Assembly: GCF_001591465.1 (NCBI RefSeq)
Contig: NZ_BCUY01000010.1
Coordinates: 1 to 64,000, forward strand
Reading direction: 5' to 3'
DNA: 64,000 nucleotides
Source: Cytobacillus firmus NBRC 15306
GTDB lineage: Bacteria > Bacillota > Bacilli > Bacillales > Cytobacillaceae
Positions within the stretch are counted from its first letter, which is position 1, and each line of letters begins with the position of its first letter. Below the pieces are notes generated by a model. It worked only from the letters and a program-made list of their open reading frames with translations. It did not search any database and had not been told where the DNA came from. The translations under genes were made by a program, and so were the position numbers. Below are positions 42,626-52,829 of this stretch, piece by piece.

Positions 42626-42886
42626 ATGGAAAAGAACTGGTCTATTTCACTTGAGCATGATAATTTTGCTAGTGATTTGGAGCTTCTGATCAACGATGCG
42701 ATGGCGGCAGTCAGCCAGACAGCTAAAGGGTACTATGTCAATATAGTCACACCAGCTGATTTAGGAAATCCCGATAACTACCTAACTGAAGCACTGCTCA
42801 TATACTTCGGAAATAAAGTGGACTCTCAATTTATCGATCAATGCGGGTGCGGGGGGTATGTTTTGAGGGTATGGAAAAACAAGTGA
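42626..42886 (+). CDS. Hypothetical protein, 86 aa
   Basis: GAGGTG precedes the ATG. Small acidic protein with SLEHDNFASDLELLINDAM and a C-terminal CGCGGYVLRVW. Family not recognised. It overlaps the start of the next gene. Confidence 0.6.
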   Translation: MEKNWSISLEHDNFASDLELLINDAMAAVSQTAKGYYVNIVTPADLGNPDNYLTEALLIYFGNKVDSQFIDQCGCGGYVLRVWKNK

Positions 42887-43146
42887 AAGATCTGACTATT
42901 TTGTGTGACTATAAAAACCGGCATGTCATTTTGAATTATTATTATGAAGAGGAGCTTATCGATCGGGATGGAATCAGCTTTAATGAGATTTATGTGCATC
43001 ATGGAAAGATTTATTTTATCAAGAATAGAAAACGAATCGTAACCATCAACTCGAAGAAGTATCGTAATATATTGATAGGCGAGGATTTTCAAAATTACTA
43101 TATTATGCGGAGAGATAAGAATCGTCTGGAAATCTATTTTCCTTAA
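42871..43146 (+). CDS. Hypothetical protein, about 91 aa
   Basis: Reads MEKQVKDLTILCDYKNRHV, beta-rich and basic, with no recognisable family. The frame is open from 42841; the start is uncertain because no good ribosome site precedes either Met. It overlaps the upstream gene, so translational coupling is likely. A 12-bp stem with a TTTTTT tail (43154-43195) ends the transcript. Confidence 0.5.
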   Translation: MEKQVKDLTILCDYKNRHVILNYYYEEELIDRDGISFNEIYVHHGKIYFIKNRKRIVTINSKKYRNILIGEDFQNYYIMRRDKNRLEIYFP

Positions 43147-43153
43147 TACGCAG

Positions 43154-43195
43154 AGCTGTGAAAGCACTGAATAGGCTTTTGCGGCTTTTTTATTT
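43154..43195 (+). terminator. Terminator of the small-protein pair
   Basis: AGCTGTGAAAGC pairs with GCTTTTGCGGCT (several G-U), followed by TTTTTTATT. Confidence 0.6.
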
Positions 43196-43239
43196 GGTGA
43201 GGGTACGGTTTTGGCGATCTGTGGTTCAATTATAGGATG

Positions 43240-43470
43240 AGGAATGATTTCTATTTGCAGGTTGCAGGCGGTTATTTGCAAATTCCCCATTCTGTTTGCA
43301 GAATCTCCAATTCTATTTGCAATTATTAATCCTAAAAATTACCCCGAATCTTCTATTTGCAGGAAGCTGCTGGCTATTTGCAATTTCCCCATTCTATTTG
43401 CAGAATCTCCATTCTATTTGCAGCTCCAATAAATCTATTTGCAAATTTTCCAATCCTATTTGCAGAGTTC
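43240..43470. repeat. 21-bp-period repeat array 4
   Basis: About ten copies of CTATTTGCA(G/A) at 20-22-base steps with a break around 43330-43350. It lies between two convergent transcripts. Confidence 0.8.
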
Positions 43471-43529
43471 ACAATTGCCCTCCTCCACCTCCACCTCAGC
43501 AGCAGCCAAGCCTTATCCAAATATAAAAC

Positions 43530-43550
43530 AGACCCGCCAAACCTGGCGGG
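43530..43550 (-). terminator. Terminator of chemoreceptor gene
   Basis: Stem CCCGCCA/TGGCGGG followed by TCTGTTTTAT on the minus strand. Confidence 0.8.
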
Positions 43551-43560
43551 CCCCTCACAT

Positions 43561-45558
43561 TTACTCCACTTTAAACCTCTTAATAGAATCCAGCAGTTCC
43601 TCCGCCATCCCCGAAAGCGAAGCAGCAGATGCCGCAATTTCTTCCATGGATGCCAGCTGCTCTTCTGTAGCGGCAGATACGTCCTGGCTTTCGGCAGTCG
43701 TGACAGCGGCAATTTCTTCGATTGCGCTGACAAGTTCCACTACCTGGTCGGCTCCTTCGGCCATGTCCCTGATGGATGATGACACTTCTGCGATCTGGCC
43801 CGAAACGGTGTCGGCAAATTGCTGGATGTGGCTGAAGGCATCTCCGGCATTATTCACCAGGTCAATTCCTTTTTCTACTTCAGCCGTGCCCTTTTCCATG
43901 GAAGAGATGGCTTTGTATGTATCCGTCTGGATCGTTGAGATCAGCTCGCGGATGCTTTCGGTTGACTTGGACGATTGTTCTGCGAGCTTGCGGACTTCAT
44001 CGGCCACAACGGCGAAGCCTCTTCCGTGCTCGCCTGCTCTTGCTGCTTCAATGGCTGCGTTGAGTGCGAGCAGGTTCGTCTGGTCGGCAATGGCAGAAAT
44101 AACATTAACAATCTGGCCAATCTCCTCCGAACGCTTCCCTAATGTATGAACAATTGAACCCAGTTCTGAGACTGTTACATTTATATTTTTCATCTGGTTT
44201 GTTGAAAGGTCGATGGCTTCATTTCCTTTTACAACCACTTCATTTGTCTCATTCGCCGTTTCGGCAACAACATTTGTGTTACGAATAATTCGCTGAATGC
44301 GGCCGGACATTTCTTTGACGACAGAGGTGCTTTCTTTCACTTTTTCTGTCTGCTGCTCAGTTGCAGAAGCTACTTCCTGGATGGAATTGGCCACCTGTTC
44401 GGTTGCCATATTGTTCTGCTCCGAGCTTGCCGTCAGCTGTTCTGATGATGATGCCAGGTGTACTGCTTTTTCGCTCACCTGGTTGATTAATTGCTGAAGC
44501 GAGGCGACCATCTTATTGAAGCTGATGCCCAGCTTGCTGATTTCATCGTTATTTTTCACCTCAAACTTCTGGGTCAGATCCCCTTCGCTGACTTTATCGG
44601 TTGCCGCGATGAGCTGATTGAGCGGGCGTGTAATCGAACGGACAATAAAATATGAAATAAGCGCACCAATAATTACGAAAATGGCTATGAATATAATTGT
44701 CGACATTAAGATGGGCTGTACGGCTGTTGTTACTTCTTCCAGATTCATTGTGCCAAGCACCTTCATACCTGTCAGCTCGTTGGTGGTAAAGTGCGTTTCC
44801 TTCTTTTCTCCATCAAGAGTGTATTCTACCTGCCCTTTTTCCTTTTCCAGGACTTCCGGCAGCCAGCTGCCTTCTGCCTGTGTGCCCGGCTTCTCCTGCG
44901 GGTGTACTAAAAAGCTTCCCTCTGCACTTAAGATGGCAGGAAAGCCCTCTTTTCCAATTTTAATATTATTGGATAGCTCACTAAGAGCTGAGAGACTTAA
45001 GTCAATCCCAATAACACCTGAGCTGTCGCCAAGCTTTTGGGCTACTGTAATTAGGATATTTCCACTTACAGCGTCAACATATGGCTCTGTGATGAAGGCT
45101 TTTCCCTCTGCCTCCATGGCTCCCTGGTACCAGGGGCGTGTGGTTGCATCAAAGTCAGCAGGCAAATCAGCACGCGGATAGATGACTAAATCGCCATTTT
45201 CAGAGCCTGCATAAATAGCGACAGCCTCCGGATGAAGCTCTTTATACTGGCTAAAAGCATTTGTTGTATTATCTATTTCTTCCTCAATATAAAATTCTTT
45301 TTTAATTCGTTTGGAAAAATAATTTGTATCCTCCATCTTAGGTTTAATAAAGTTCATAATAAATTGATCAAGAATTTTAACATTTTCATCTGCACTCATC
45401 TCAATCTGGTTCTTTATCTCATCATGTGCTTTCTGATAGGATATGTAGCCGATGGAAATAGAAGGAATTAATAGAATAATAATAAATGAAAGCAATAATT
45501 TCTTTCTAATCGTAAATGAAAACAGCGACCCTTTTTGTTTCTGTCTTTTCTTTTTCAT
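43561..45558 (-). CDS. Methyl-accepting chemotaxis protein, dCache type
   Basis: 665 aa. First membrane helix at about 17-38, extracellular dCache sensor at about 40-280 ([48 protein letters not shown]), second helix at about 283-305, HAMP, then the signalling domain with the hairpin tip [34 protein letters not shown] split by its usual order. It resembles McpA/McpB/TlpA of Bacillus. Ligand unknown; dCache receptors often bind amino acids or organic acids. Confidence 0.9.
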   Translation of the reverse strand: MKKKRQKQKGSLFSFTIRKKLLLSFIIILLIPSISIGYISYQKAHDEIKNQIEMSADENVKILDQFIMNFIKPKMEDTNYFSKRIKKEFYIEEEIDNTTNAFSQYKELHPEAVAIYAGSENGDLVIYPRADLPADFDATTRPWYQGAMEAEGKAFITEPYVDAVSGNILITVAQKLGDSSGVIGIDLSLSALSELSNNIKIGKEGFPAILSAEGSFLVHPQEKPGTQAEGSWLPEVLEKEKGQVEYTLDGEKKETHFTTNELTGMKVLGTMNLEEVTTAVQPILMSTIIFIAIFVIIGALISYFIVRSITRPLNQLIAATDKVSEGDLTQKFEVKNNDEISKLGISFNKMVASLQQLINQVSEKAVHLASSSEQLTASSEQNNMATEQVANSIQEVASATEQQTEKVKESTSVVKEMSGRIQRIIRNTNVVAETANETNEVVVKGNEAIDLSTNQMKNINVTVSELGSIVHTLGKRSEEIGQIVNVISAIADQTNLLALNAAIEAARAGEHGRGFAVVADEVRKLAEQSSKSTESIRELISTIQTDTYKAISSMEKGTAEVEKGIDLVNNAGDAFSHIQQFADTVSGQIAEVSSSIRDMAEGADQVVELVSAIEEIAAVTTAESQDVSAATEEQLASMEEIAASAASLSGMAEELLDSIKRFKVE

Positions 45559-45571
45559 AGTTTTACCCCTT

Positions 45572-46528
45572 TTAGTAATTTACTGCCTGTACCTGCGAGA
45601 TGGCGCCTTCAAGTTTCTCGTCAACAACTCTGGCATCGTCAATATGCCTCTGAATCAGTTCGTTCACCTGGTCAAAAACTGACTTTGTATCCGTAATTTC
45701 ACCTGCCACCTCCTGGGAATATCCCTTCTGAATGTTGATCATTTCAATCACTTCACTGACTTCGGTTTCAACTGTATGGATCAGGTTCGTGATCGAATCA
45801 ATTTTGCTGGTAGTTTGGCCGCTGATGGACATGCCATCTTTAATTAATTCGGTGCTTGCGACTGTTGAATTCAATGTTGCTTCAATGTCGTCCTGAATAT
45901 TTTTCGTCAGGGAGCTGATATTCGCGGTGCTCGTCGCTGTGCTTTCAGCCAGTTTCCGGACCTCATCCGCCACGACTGCAAATCCTTTGCCCTGTTCGCC
46001 TGCGCGTGCTGCTTCAATGGATGCATTCAATGCCAGGAGATTCGTTTGCTCTGCAATATCCTTAATGACCTGAACAATCATCTCGATTTCTTTTGACCGT
46101 TTGCTCAGCGCCTCCATTTTCTGTGAATTCACTTCCAGCTGCTCTCCCAGCTGCTTGATCAGCTGCTCAGACTTGCTGACGGATCCGCGGCCTTCCTCCG
46201 AGCTTTTTACCATCTCTTTTGCAGATTGAATCAGGTTTTCCCCTTTATCCGATAGAGTGAGGCTGTTTGAAAAAGTAGCTTCGCTATGTTTTTTTACATT
46301 TTCAAAACCGTCTTTTATTTTCAGAACCAGATCTCCCAGCATATAATGCTGACCATTAACTATTTCATGCTGGCTTACTGTTGTTGTCAAATCTTCATTA
46401 AATGAATGAATCAGTGTCTGATAATAATTTTCCTTGCGCTGAAACTCTTCTTCAGCAAACTGGAGTTTTTCTTCCAGTTCCCGTTTTTCCTCTTCCAGCT
46501 GCTTAACCTTTCCTTTTCCGAACATCAT
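45572..46528 (-). CDS. Soluble methyl-accepting protein
   Basis: 318 aa, no membrane helix. The N-terminal 60 residues are coiled coil ([20 protein letters not shown]), then a methyl-accepting signalling domain with the tip [40 protein letters not shown]. The start is the Met pair at 46528/46525 after GGGGAG. It lies 14 bases before the membrane receptor gene, so both are likely one transcript and may signal together. Confidence 0.85.
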   Translation of the reverse strand: MMFGKGKVKQLEEEKRELEEKLQFAEEEFQRKENYYQTLIHSFNEDLTTTVSQHEIVNGQHYMLGDLVLKIKDGFENVKKHSEATFSNSLTLSDKGENLIQSAKEMVKSSEEGRGSVSKSEQLIKQLGEQLEVNSQKMEALSKRSKEIEMIVQVIKDIAEQTNLLALNASIEAARAGEQGKGFAVVADEVRKLAESTATSTANISSLTKNIQDDIEATLNSTVASTELIKDGMSISGQTTSKIDSITNLIHTVETEVSEVIEMINIQKGYSQEVAGEITDTKSVFDQVNELIQRHIDDARVVDEKLEGAISQVQAVNY

Positions 46529-46639
46529 TGATCTCCCCATCTCTTATATACTCCTTTATTATATCGACAGAAAACGCGAAATTTTGTGACCTTTTTCACT
46601 CTTTTTTAAAATATCTGGGTCTATGTGTCCAAAAAAAGA

Positions 46640-46672
46640 GACACCTGCCTTTTATGGCAGGTGTCTCTTTGG
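46640..46672 (-). terminator. Terminator of sigma-54 operon
   Basis: Stem AGACACCTGCC/GGCAGGTGTCT with a TTTTTTT tail on the minus strand. Confidence 0.85.
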
Positions 46673-46689
46673 TTGTTTTCATAGAAAAA

Positions 46690-46757
46690 CGGGACATGGG
46701 GACAGGTTAACTGTCCCCAATGTTATTTGGGACAATGAACCTGTCCCCTCGTCCCGC
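46690..46757. repeat. Nested inverted repeat of GGGGACAGGTT type
   Basis: GGGGACAGGTTAACTGTCCCC (a palindromic core) followed by GGGACAATGAACCTGTCCCC. It is a typical dispersed palindrome of Bacillaceae intergenic regions, here between a stop codon and its terminator. Confidence 0.6.
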
Positions 46758-48215
46758 TTACCAGCGTGCAGTCAGCATCTTTCTCCTCGTATAGAATTCC
46801 ACTCCATCCGTTCCGTTTGCGTGAAGGTCTCCGTAGAAGGAGTTTTTCCAGCCGGAGAATGGGAAGAAGGCCATTGGCGCCGGTACGCCGATGTTGACGC
46901 CGAGCATGCCGACCTCGATATTTTCTCTGAAGTAGCGGACGCTGCTTCCGCTGTCAGTGAATAGGCATGCACCGTTTCCAAAGTCGGATTTGTTCGTAAG
47001 CTCGATTGCTTCTTCAAGATTATTTACACGCACAACAGAAAGTACCGGTGCGAAAATTTCTTCTTTCCAGATTTTCATTGATGGATCTACATGATCAAAA
47101 ATCGTTGGTCCGATGAAGTAGCCGTTTTCGTGGTATGCTTCGTCTTTGCGGCCATCACGGACAAGTTTTGCTCCTTCTTTTTCGCCAATTTCAATGTAAT
47201 TGCTTGTGCGTTCCTTGTTTTCCTGGCGGATGACTGGGCCAAGGAATACATTTTCATCCAGGCCGTTACCGATTGTCAGCTGACTCGCCTGTTCATTCAG
47301 TTTCGCAACCAGCTCATCTGCAATGGTATCGACAGCTACAACTACAGAGCAGGCCATGCATCTTTCGCCCGCTGATCCGTACGCAGCCGCAATGATCTCT
47401 TTCACTGCGCCATCAAGATCGGCATCCGCCATAACAATGGAGTGGTTCTTGGCACCAGCCAGCGCCTGGACACGCTTGCCTTTTGCTGTAGCTGATTTGT
47501 AAATGTACTCGGCTACAGGCTGGGAGCCAACGAATGAAATTGCCGGTACATCCTTATGGTCGATCAGGCTGTTTACCACGTCATGGGCACCATGAACAAT
47601 ATTGAATACTCCAGCAGGAAGGCCCGCTTCTGTAAACAGCTCTGCCAGGCGATTAGCAAGGATTGGCGTTCTTTCAGATGGCTTTAACACAAATGTGTTG
47701 CCGCACGCAATTGCAAGCGGGAACATCCAGCAGGGAACCATCATCGGGAAGTTGAATGGCGTGATGCCGCCAATAACACCAACCGGATAGCGGTACATGC
47801 CTGATTCTATATCTGTTGCAATATCCGGAAGCTGCTTGCCCATCATGAGGGATGGGGCACCTGCAGCGAATTCTACACATTCTATTCCGCGCTGCACCTC
47901 GCCATAGGCTTCTTTATAGTTTTTGCCGTTTTCCTGTGTAATCAGCTTTGCCAGCTCGTCCCAGTTATCAATTAAAAGCTGCTGGTATTTAAATAGAATT
48001 CTGGCTCTCTTTGGCACCGGTGTTTTGCTCCAGGTTTTAAAAGCTTCCTTGGCTGCCTGTACAGCATGATCGACATCTTCGCGTGTGGAAATCGGTGTGC
48101 GGGCAAGCTCCTCGCCCGTTGCAGGGTTTGGCACTACTTCAAATTTATCTGTATTGGCATCCACCCATTCACCATTGATAAAGTTTTTTAATACCGTTGT
48201 TGTTGTCGCTGTCAT
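46758..48215 (-). CDS. mmsA: Methylmalonate/malonate-semialdehyde dehydrogenase (CoA-acylating)
   Basis: 485 aa, aldehyde dehydrogenase family, with the MMSDH-specific block [24 protein letters not shown] and catalytic Cys in [11 protein letters not shown]. The enzyme converts malonate or methylmalonate semialdehyde to acetyl- or propionyl-CoA with CO2 release. Last gene of the sigma-54 operon, after the dehydrogenase that could produce the semialdehyde from a 3-hydroxy acid. Compared with IolA of the inositol pathway, the context here lacks any iol genes. Confidence 0.88.
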   Translation of the reverse strand: MTATTTTVLKNFINGEWVDANTDKFEVVPNPATGEELARTPISTREDVDHAVQAAKEAFKTWSKTPVPKRARILFKYQQLLIDNWDELAKLITQENGKNYKEAYGEVQRGIECVEFAAGAPSLMMGKQLPDIATDIESGMYRYPVGVIGGITPFNFPMMVPCWMFPLAIACGNTFVLKPSERTPILANRLAELFTEAGLPAGVFNIVHGAHDVVNSLIDHKDVPAISFVGSQPVAEYIYKSATAKGKRVQALAGAKNHSIVMADADLDGAVKEIIAAAYGSAGERCMACSVVVAVDTIADELVAKLNEQASQLTIGNGLDENVFLGPVIRQENKERTSNYIEIGEKEGAKLVRDGRKDEAYHENGYFIGPTIFDHVDPSMKIWKEEIFAPVLSVVRVNNLEEAIELTNKSDFGNGACLFTDSGSSVRYFRENIEVGMLGVNIGVPAPMAFFPFSGWKNSFYGDLHANGTDGVEFYTRRKMLTARW

Positions 48216-48236
48216 AGTAATAATCCCCTTTCGAAA

Positions 48237-49586
48237 TTAAAAGATTGAATATAAGAATATTGCCAGGAATAGTACAGCCGTTGGCATTGCTACACTTAGA
48301 ATGAAAATTGGCCAATAGGAGCGTTTATGGGTTTCTCCGCATATCGCCCGGATCGTTGTTACGACATATCCATTATGCGGCAGTGAGTCCAGTCCGCCGG
48401 AGGCAAGCGCTGAAATTCTATGCATGGCACCTGGGTCCAGTCCTTGCGACAGATACATTGGCGCCAGAATCGGCAGCGCAATGCCTAAGCCGCCGGATGC
48501 CGACCCGGTAATACCGCATATCAAAGTAACCGCAATCCCCAGTCCCATCAGCGGGGGCCCCGGGATATTTACCAGTGCATCTACAAAGGTATCAAATGCA
48601 GCAACCTGGGCTGCAACACTTCCGAAGCCTACAACCGCACATGTATTAGCTGCGGCAACTAAAGCATCCTGGGCACCCTTGGCAAGCGCCTCCCAGAATC
48701 CGACTAAATATTTCATCATCAGCACACATGCCAAAACGATGCCGCTGGTCAGGGAAATCAATGCGGCCGCCGTCGAAGACGTAAAGTTGGCAGCGGTATT
48801 TAAAATCGCAATCACTGATGCCAGCGGTAAAATGGCCATGATCACATTCGGATAGCCTTTCCCTGCCGGAGCAGCATTCAGCCTTTGCATTTCCAGCTCC
48901 GATTCAAGAGCTGCTGCCGACTCATTGGCACCGGACGGCTGATTAGGCAAGGAGAATACCTCCCCATTTTGGACCGCTTTTTTCACCATCCGGCTAAGCA
49001 GAATACCGCCTATTACCATGATCAATAGGGCCATTAACACCCCGATGATTCCGCCCGCTGTCGGCTTTGTTCCAAAAAACTCTGTCGGAATCAAATTTTG
49101 GATTTCCGGCGAGCCCGGTGCAGTCATCGTAAAGGATATGGATCCGAACACCAACGCCGCCGGGATAAAACGATGCGGCAGATTGGCCACTTTAAATAGG
49201 GAAACAGCAATTGGGTAAACGGCGAAGCCTACAACAAACAAGCTGACGCCTCCGTAAGTCATGATGGCTGCTGCCGCCACGACTGCAAATACCGCTCTTG
49301 ATGGCCCAAGTGTATCCTTGACCCAATTCGCAATGCTGTCAGCCGCTTTGGTTACCTGCATGATTTTTCCGAATATGGCGCCCAATAAAAAGATGAGGAA
49401 CCATGAGTAAAAATAACCTGTAAAGCCTGTCATGTAATGCTCTGTCAGGGCTGTCTCAAGGTTAAGCCCTCCTGTCAGAGCAACCACAACTGCACTGATG
49501 ATGGCGGCAATAATAATATTTACGCCTTTCATAGTTAAATACATTAATAGAAGCAGTGAAGCGATTAACCCCAGCATTCCAATCAT
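48237..49586 (-). CDS. GntP-family permease
   Basis: 449 aa with about 12 membrane helices, ends in AVLFLAIFLYSIF. Typical GntP motifs: SPEIQNLIPTEFFGT, GGLGIALPILAPMYLSQGLDP, GGLDSLPHNGYVVTTI. GntP transporters take up hydroxy acids such as gluconate or 3-hydroxybutyrate with protons. Between the iron dehydrogenase and mmsA genes, it probably imports their substrate, a short hydroxy acid. Confidence 0.88.
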   Translation of the reverse strand: MIGMLGLIASLLLLMYLTMKGVNIIIAAIISAVVVALTGGLNLETALTEHYMTGFTGYFYSWFLIFLLGAIFGKIMQVTKAADSIANWVKDTLGPSRAVFAVVAAAAIMTYGGVSLFVVGFAVYPIAVSLFKVANLPHRFIPAALVFGSISFTMTAPGSPEIQNLIPTEFFGTKPTAGGIIGVLMALLIMVIGGILLSRMVKKAVQNGEVFSLPNQPSGANESAAALESELEMQRLNAAPAGKGYPNVIMAILPLASVIAILNTAANFTSSTAAALISLTSGIVLACVLMMKYLVGFWEALAKGAQDALVAAANTCAVVGFGSVAAQVAAFDTFVDALVNIPGPPLMGLGIAVTLICGITGSASGGLGIALPILAPMYLSQGLDPGAMHRISALASGGLDSLPHNGYVVTTIRAICGETHKRSYWPIFILSVAMPTAVLFLAIFLYSIF

Positions 49587-49601
49587 CTGTATGTCCCCCT
49601 G

Positions 49602-50798
49602 TTACACTTTCTCGGTTTCAGAGGAAAACTGATAATCGTAGCAAACATGGTAAAGCTCTTCGAGTTCGCTTTTAGCCGGAACTCTTGGATTGTTGCCCGG
49701 GCTGCCGCTGTCGATGGCGTCGTCTGCCATTTTACCAACCGCATCCGAAAAGGCTTCCGCGTCTATTCCCCAACCTCTTAAGTTAGGAATATTTAATTTC
49801 CTGCAAAGCTCTTTGATGGATTGAACAGCCACTTCTGCAGCTTCTTCATTGGTAAGGCTTTCATTATCAGGCTGAAAAACTCGGCCGATATCCGCCAGGC
49901 GGTCCACACATGCTTCCTGGCTGAACTCAAGAACAGCCGGCAGAAGCATGGCATTTGAGATTCCATGAGGAACATGGAATAATGCACCGATTGGACGGCT
50001 CATTCCATGGACAAGGCATACAGATGCGTTTGAAAACGCCATTCCAGCCTGCAGGGACCCAAGGCTCATTGCCTCCCTGGCATCGACATTGTCCCCCTCA
50101 TTGTAAGCGGTTAAAATATTTTTCACGATCAGCTTCATGGCCGATATCGCTATTGTGTCTGTCATCGGATGTGCCATTTTGGAGAGATATGCTTCAACTG
50201 CATGGCTTAGGGCATCAACCCCGGTTGCTGATGTTACATTCTTCGGTGATGAAAGGGTAAGCAGCGGATCCACAATTGCCACGCTCGGCATAAACGCAGG
50301 CTGTTTGATCATCATTTTGACATCATTGGATGAATTTGTGATGACGGTTACATCTGTCGCCTCAGAGCCAGTCCCGGCTGTTGTCGGAATCGCTATGTGA
50401 GGAACCGGTGCATTCTGTGCCAGTTTCTTTCCTCCCATATACTCGCCGATATAGCCGCCATTTGTTGCTAATACCGCAATGGCTTTTGCTGTATCGATAC
50501 AGCTGCCGCCGCCTACTGAAATAACCAGGTCACATTGCTGCTTTTGAAACAGCTCGAGTGCTTCTGCCACATACTCGTCAGTCGGCTCAGATGCTACCCC
50601 CAGATAGATCTCACTTTTTACCCCCGCTTCTTGGAGATATATTCTGCATTCACTTACATATCCAAGCTGATCCATTATTTTATCACTGATAATTAATGCG
50701 TTTTTCCCTCTGAGCGCTGCTTCAGCACCAACTTTTTCGGAAGATCCCCTTCCATAAAAGATCGCTTCCGGCACCCGGAAAACTGCTGGCTTCTCCAT
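49602..50798 (-). CDS. Iron-containing alcohol dehydrogenase
   Basis: 398 aa from the ATG at 50798 (GGGGTGG upstream; the frame is open to 50810). Group III dehydrogenase: GGGSCIDTAKAIA nucleotide-binding loop, TTAGTGSEATDVTVI, and metal ligands in DALSHAVEAYLSKMAHP and HGMSRPIGALFHVPHGISN. It likely oxidises a hydroxy acid to a semialdehyde for the downstream dehydrogenase; 3-hydroxypropionate or 4-hydroxybutyrate are possible. First gene after the sigma-54 promoter. Confidence 0.88.
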   Translation of the reverse strand: MEKPAVFRVPEAIFYGRGSSEKVGAEAALRGKNALIISDKIMDQLGYVSECRIYLQEAGVKSEIYLGVASEPTDEYVAEALELFQKQQCDLVISVGGGSCIDTAKAIAVLATNGGYIGEYMGGKKLAQNAPVPHIAIPTTAGTGSEATDVTVITNSSNDVKMMIKQPAFMPSVAIVDPLLTLSSPKNVTSATGVDALSHAVEAYLSKMAHPMTDTIAISAMKLIVKNILTAYNEGDNVDAREAMSLGSLQAGMAFSNASVCLVHGMSRPIGALFHVPHGISNAMLLPAVLEFSQEACVDRLADIGRVFQPDNESLTNEEAAEVAVQSIKELCRKLNIPNLRGWGIDAEAFSDAVGKMADDAIDSGSPGNNPRVPAKSELEELYHVCYDYQFSSETEKV

Positions 50799-50837
50799 TG
50801 GACATTCCACCCCTTTTGTTCTATTACTACTTATACT

Positions 50838-50854
50838 TGCAAGGAGCGTGCCAA
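50838..50854 (-). promoter_or_regulatory. Sigma-54 promoter
   Basis: TTGGCACGCTCCTTGCA on the minus strand is a perfect -24/-12 element (TTGGCAC-N5-TTGCA), about 40 bases before the dehydrogenase start. The activator gene lies directly upstream. Confidence 0.92.
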
Positions 50855-50897
50855 CTTTGAAATCCAGTAAAGTCAGTGCTTTCTTTCGGTGAAAGTG

Positions 50898-50944
50898 TAG
50901 TCACTACACTACAGTTGTAGATTTTTTGTAGCGAAACCACTACA
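50898..50944. promoter_or_regulatory. Activator-binding sites upstream of sigma-54 promoter
   Basis: Palindrome GTGTAGTCACTACAC (50901-50915), then CTACAGTTGTAG (50914-50925), then TGTAG with inverted CTACA (50929-50944). Spaced copies 45-90 bases upstream of the -24 element, typical of an enhancer site. Confidence 0.7.
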
Positions 50945-50949
50945 CTCAT

Positions 50950-52749
50950 TCAGGTTATTCTATGCTTTTTCAGTTTTTGATAGAGAGTTGTCCGATGAAT
51001 TCCAAGCAAATCTGCAGCTCTCGATTTATTTCCGCCTGCACTTCTTAATGCATCCAGAATAATTTCAGACTCTCTTTGGCTGCCCAGTAATTTAGCTTCC
51101 TCAATTGACCCTGCAGCTGGATTCTCCTTTTTCAAGACGGGTTCCGGCTTTTTCAGCATCTCCGGCAAATGATGATAGTCAATGACCTTCCCATCAACCA
51201 GTGTCACCAGCTGTTCCACTGTATTCACCATCTCGCGGATATTCCCTCTCCACGGATGCTGGACAAAAGCGTTCACCGCCTCAGATGTAAATAGTTTTCC
51301 AGGTACCTGGTACCGCTCACAGATTTCCTTCAGATAATGGACCAGCAGGACAGGAATATCCTTTTTCCGTTCCCGCAGCGGAGGGATATGGAGCTGGATG
51401 ATGTTCAGCCGGTAATAAAGATCCTCACGGAATTCCCCGGTTTCAACCATGTGCATAAGGTTGCGGTTTGTTGCGGCAATAATTCTGACATTAATCTGAT
51501 ACTTTTTCACACCGCCGACTCGTTCTGCTTCCTTTTCCTGCAGGACCCGCAGCAGCTTGGTCTGCATGACAAGCGGCATCTCTCCGATTTCATCGAGAAA
51601 AATCGTGCCATTGTCTGCAAGCTCAAACTTCCCCGGCTTGCCGCCTTTTTTCGCCCCAGTAAAGGCGCCTTCTTCATAGCCAAACAGTTCAGACTCGAAT
51701 AAATGCTCCGGAATGGCCCCGCAGTTGACACTGATGAAAGGCCCGGTGGAAAAAGGGCTGAGGTGATGGATGCTCTTGGCGAACATCTCTTTTCCCGTCC
51801 CGCTTTCCCCTGTTATGAGGACAGTGGCCACAGTCCTGGCCGCCTTCCGTGCCAGCCTCTTCACTTCCGTAATCCCTTCACTTGTCCCAATGATTTGGTC
51901 AAGGGTAACCCGGCTGTCATTTTCCTTTTTCTTTGTGAAAAGATCCGGCTTGGCATCTTGGTTTTCCTGCAGCTTTTCATAGATTTTATAAACTTCTGTG
52001 ACTCCCTCAAAAATCAGCATTCCGATGGCGCCGGCAATCCGTCCTTCCTTCCAGAGGGGGATCCGGTGCACCACCATGTCATGGCCCTGGATGTTCTGGA
52101 GAACCCCCCGTTCAGCTATCCCGGTCTTTACCGTTTCATGAAGATGTGTGTTATCAATGACCTCTGTGACATGCCTGCCAATCGCATCCTCCCGCTTTAT
52201 GCCGGTAAAACGGCTATAGGCCTCGTTAAATTCCTGCAGAATGCCGTTTTCATCGACAACCGCTATTCCCTCATAGGCACTTTCCAAAATGGCGCCAAGT
52301 GCACCCTCGGAATTATGCTGCTGCCTTAGCTTATACAGGTATTTGGAGAGCCCATCCAGAATATCTCTGGCTGTCAGAATGCCAAGCAGCTCGCCATCTT
52401 CGCCCGTGACAGGAAGCTGATCGTAGGGAAGCGACATAATATCAAGAATGGAATCATCCGGCCGGACAGCTGCCTGATTCGATTTGGGAATGCTGCCAAT
52501 TAAAGCATCACCCGGGTTGCCCTGGGCAAAGTAGTTAAGCAGCTTCCTGGAAGTGATCATTCCAACCAAGCGATTGCTTTCATCAGCGACAGGCAGGCTT
52601 TCCAGATGAAGGCTCGCCATCATTTTTGAAGCTTCTGCCAGTGTCTGCCCCGGCTGAATACAAAACGGGCTGGGTGTCATCCAGTTTTTCACTTTTAGCA
52701 GCTCATCATTTAGTAAGTCCTCTTTCTTATCAGAAATGGATTGAGGCAT
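50950..52749 (-). CDS. Sigma-54-dependent activator with CBS and PAS domains
   Basis: 599 aa. Two CBS repeats (about 15-140: MTPSPFCIQPGQTLAEASKMM and the later LGILTARDIL), a PAS domain (about 150-260, ESAYEGIAVVDENGILQEFN), the AAA+ domain with Walker A GESGTGKE, the GAFTGA loop (EEGAFTGAKKG) and Walker B TIFLDEIGEM, and a C-terminal Fis-type helix-turn-helix (NKSRAADLLGIHRTTLYQKL). It should activate the sigma-54 promoter of the next operon. CBS domains suggest sensing of adenine nucleotides or a small metabolite. Confidence 0.92.
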   Translation of the reverse strand: MPQSISDKKEDLLNDELLKVKNWMTPSPFCIQPGQTLAEASKMMASLHLESLPVADESNRLVGMITSRKLLNYFAQGNPGDALIGSIPKSNQAAVRPDDSILDIMSLPYDQLPVTGEDGELLGILTARDILDGLSKYLYKLRQQHNSEGALGAILESAYEGIAVVDENGILQEFNEAYSRFTGIKREDAIGRHVTEVIDNTHLHETVKTGIAERGVLQNIQGHDMVVHRIPLWKEGRIAGAIGMLIFEGVTEVYKIYEKLQENQDAKPDLFTKKKENDSRVTLDQIIGTSEGITEVKRLARKAARTVATVLITGESGTGKEMFAKSIHHLSPFSTGPFISVNCGAIPEHLFESELFGYEEGAFTGAKKGGKPGKFELADNGTIFLDEIGEMPLVMQTKLLRVLQEKEAERVGGVKKYQINVRIIAATNRNLMHMVETGEFREDLYYRLNIIQLHIPPLRERKKDIPVLLVHYLKEICERYQVPGKLFTSEAVNAFVQHPWRGNIREMVNTVEQLVTLVDGKVIDYHHLPEMLKKPEPVLKKENPAAGSIEEAKLLGSQRESEIILDALRSAGGNKSRAADLLGIHRTTLYQKLKKHRIT

Positions 52750-52829
52750 ACGGAACCCCTCCGGTAATTTTAATTTTCTAAATTATAACACTTTTGAAGA
52801 GATAGATAGGTTCCAGGGTGGTGCCTGAG

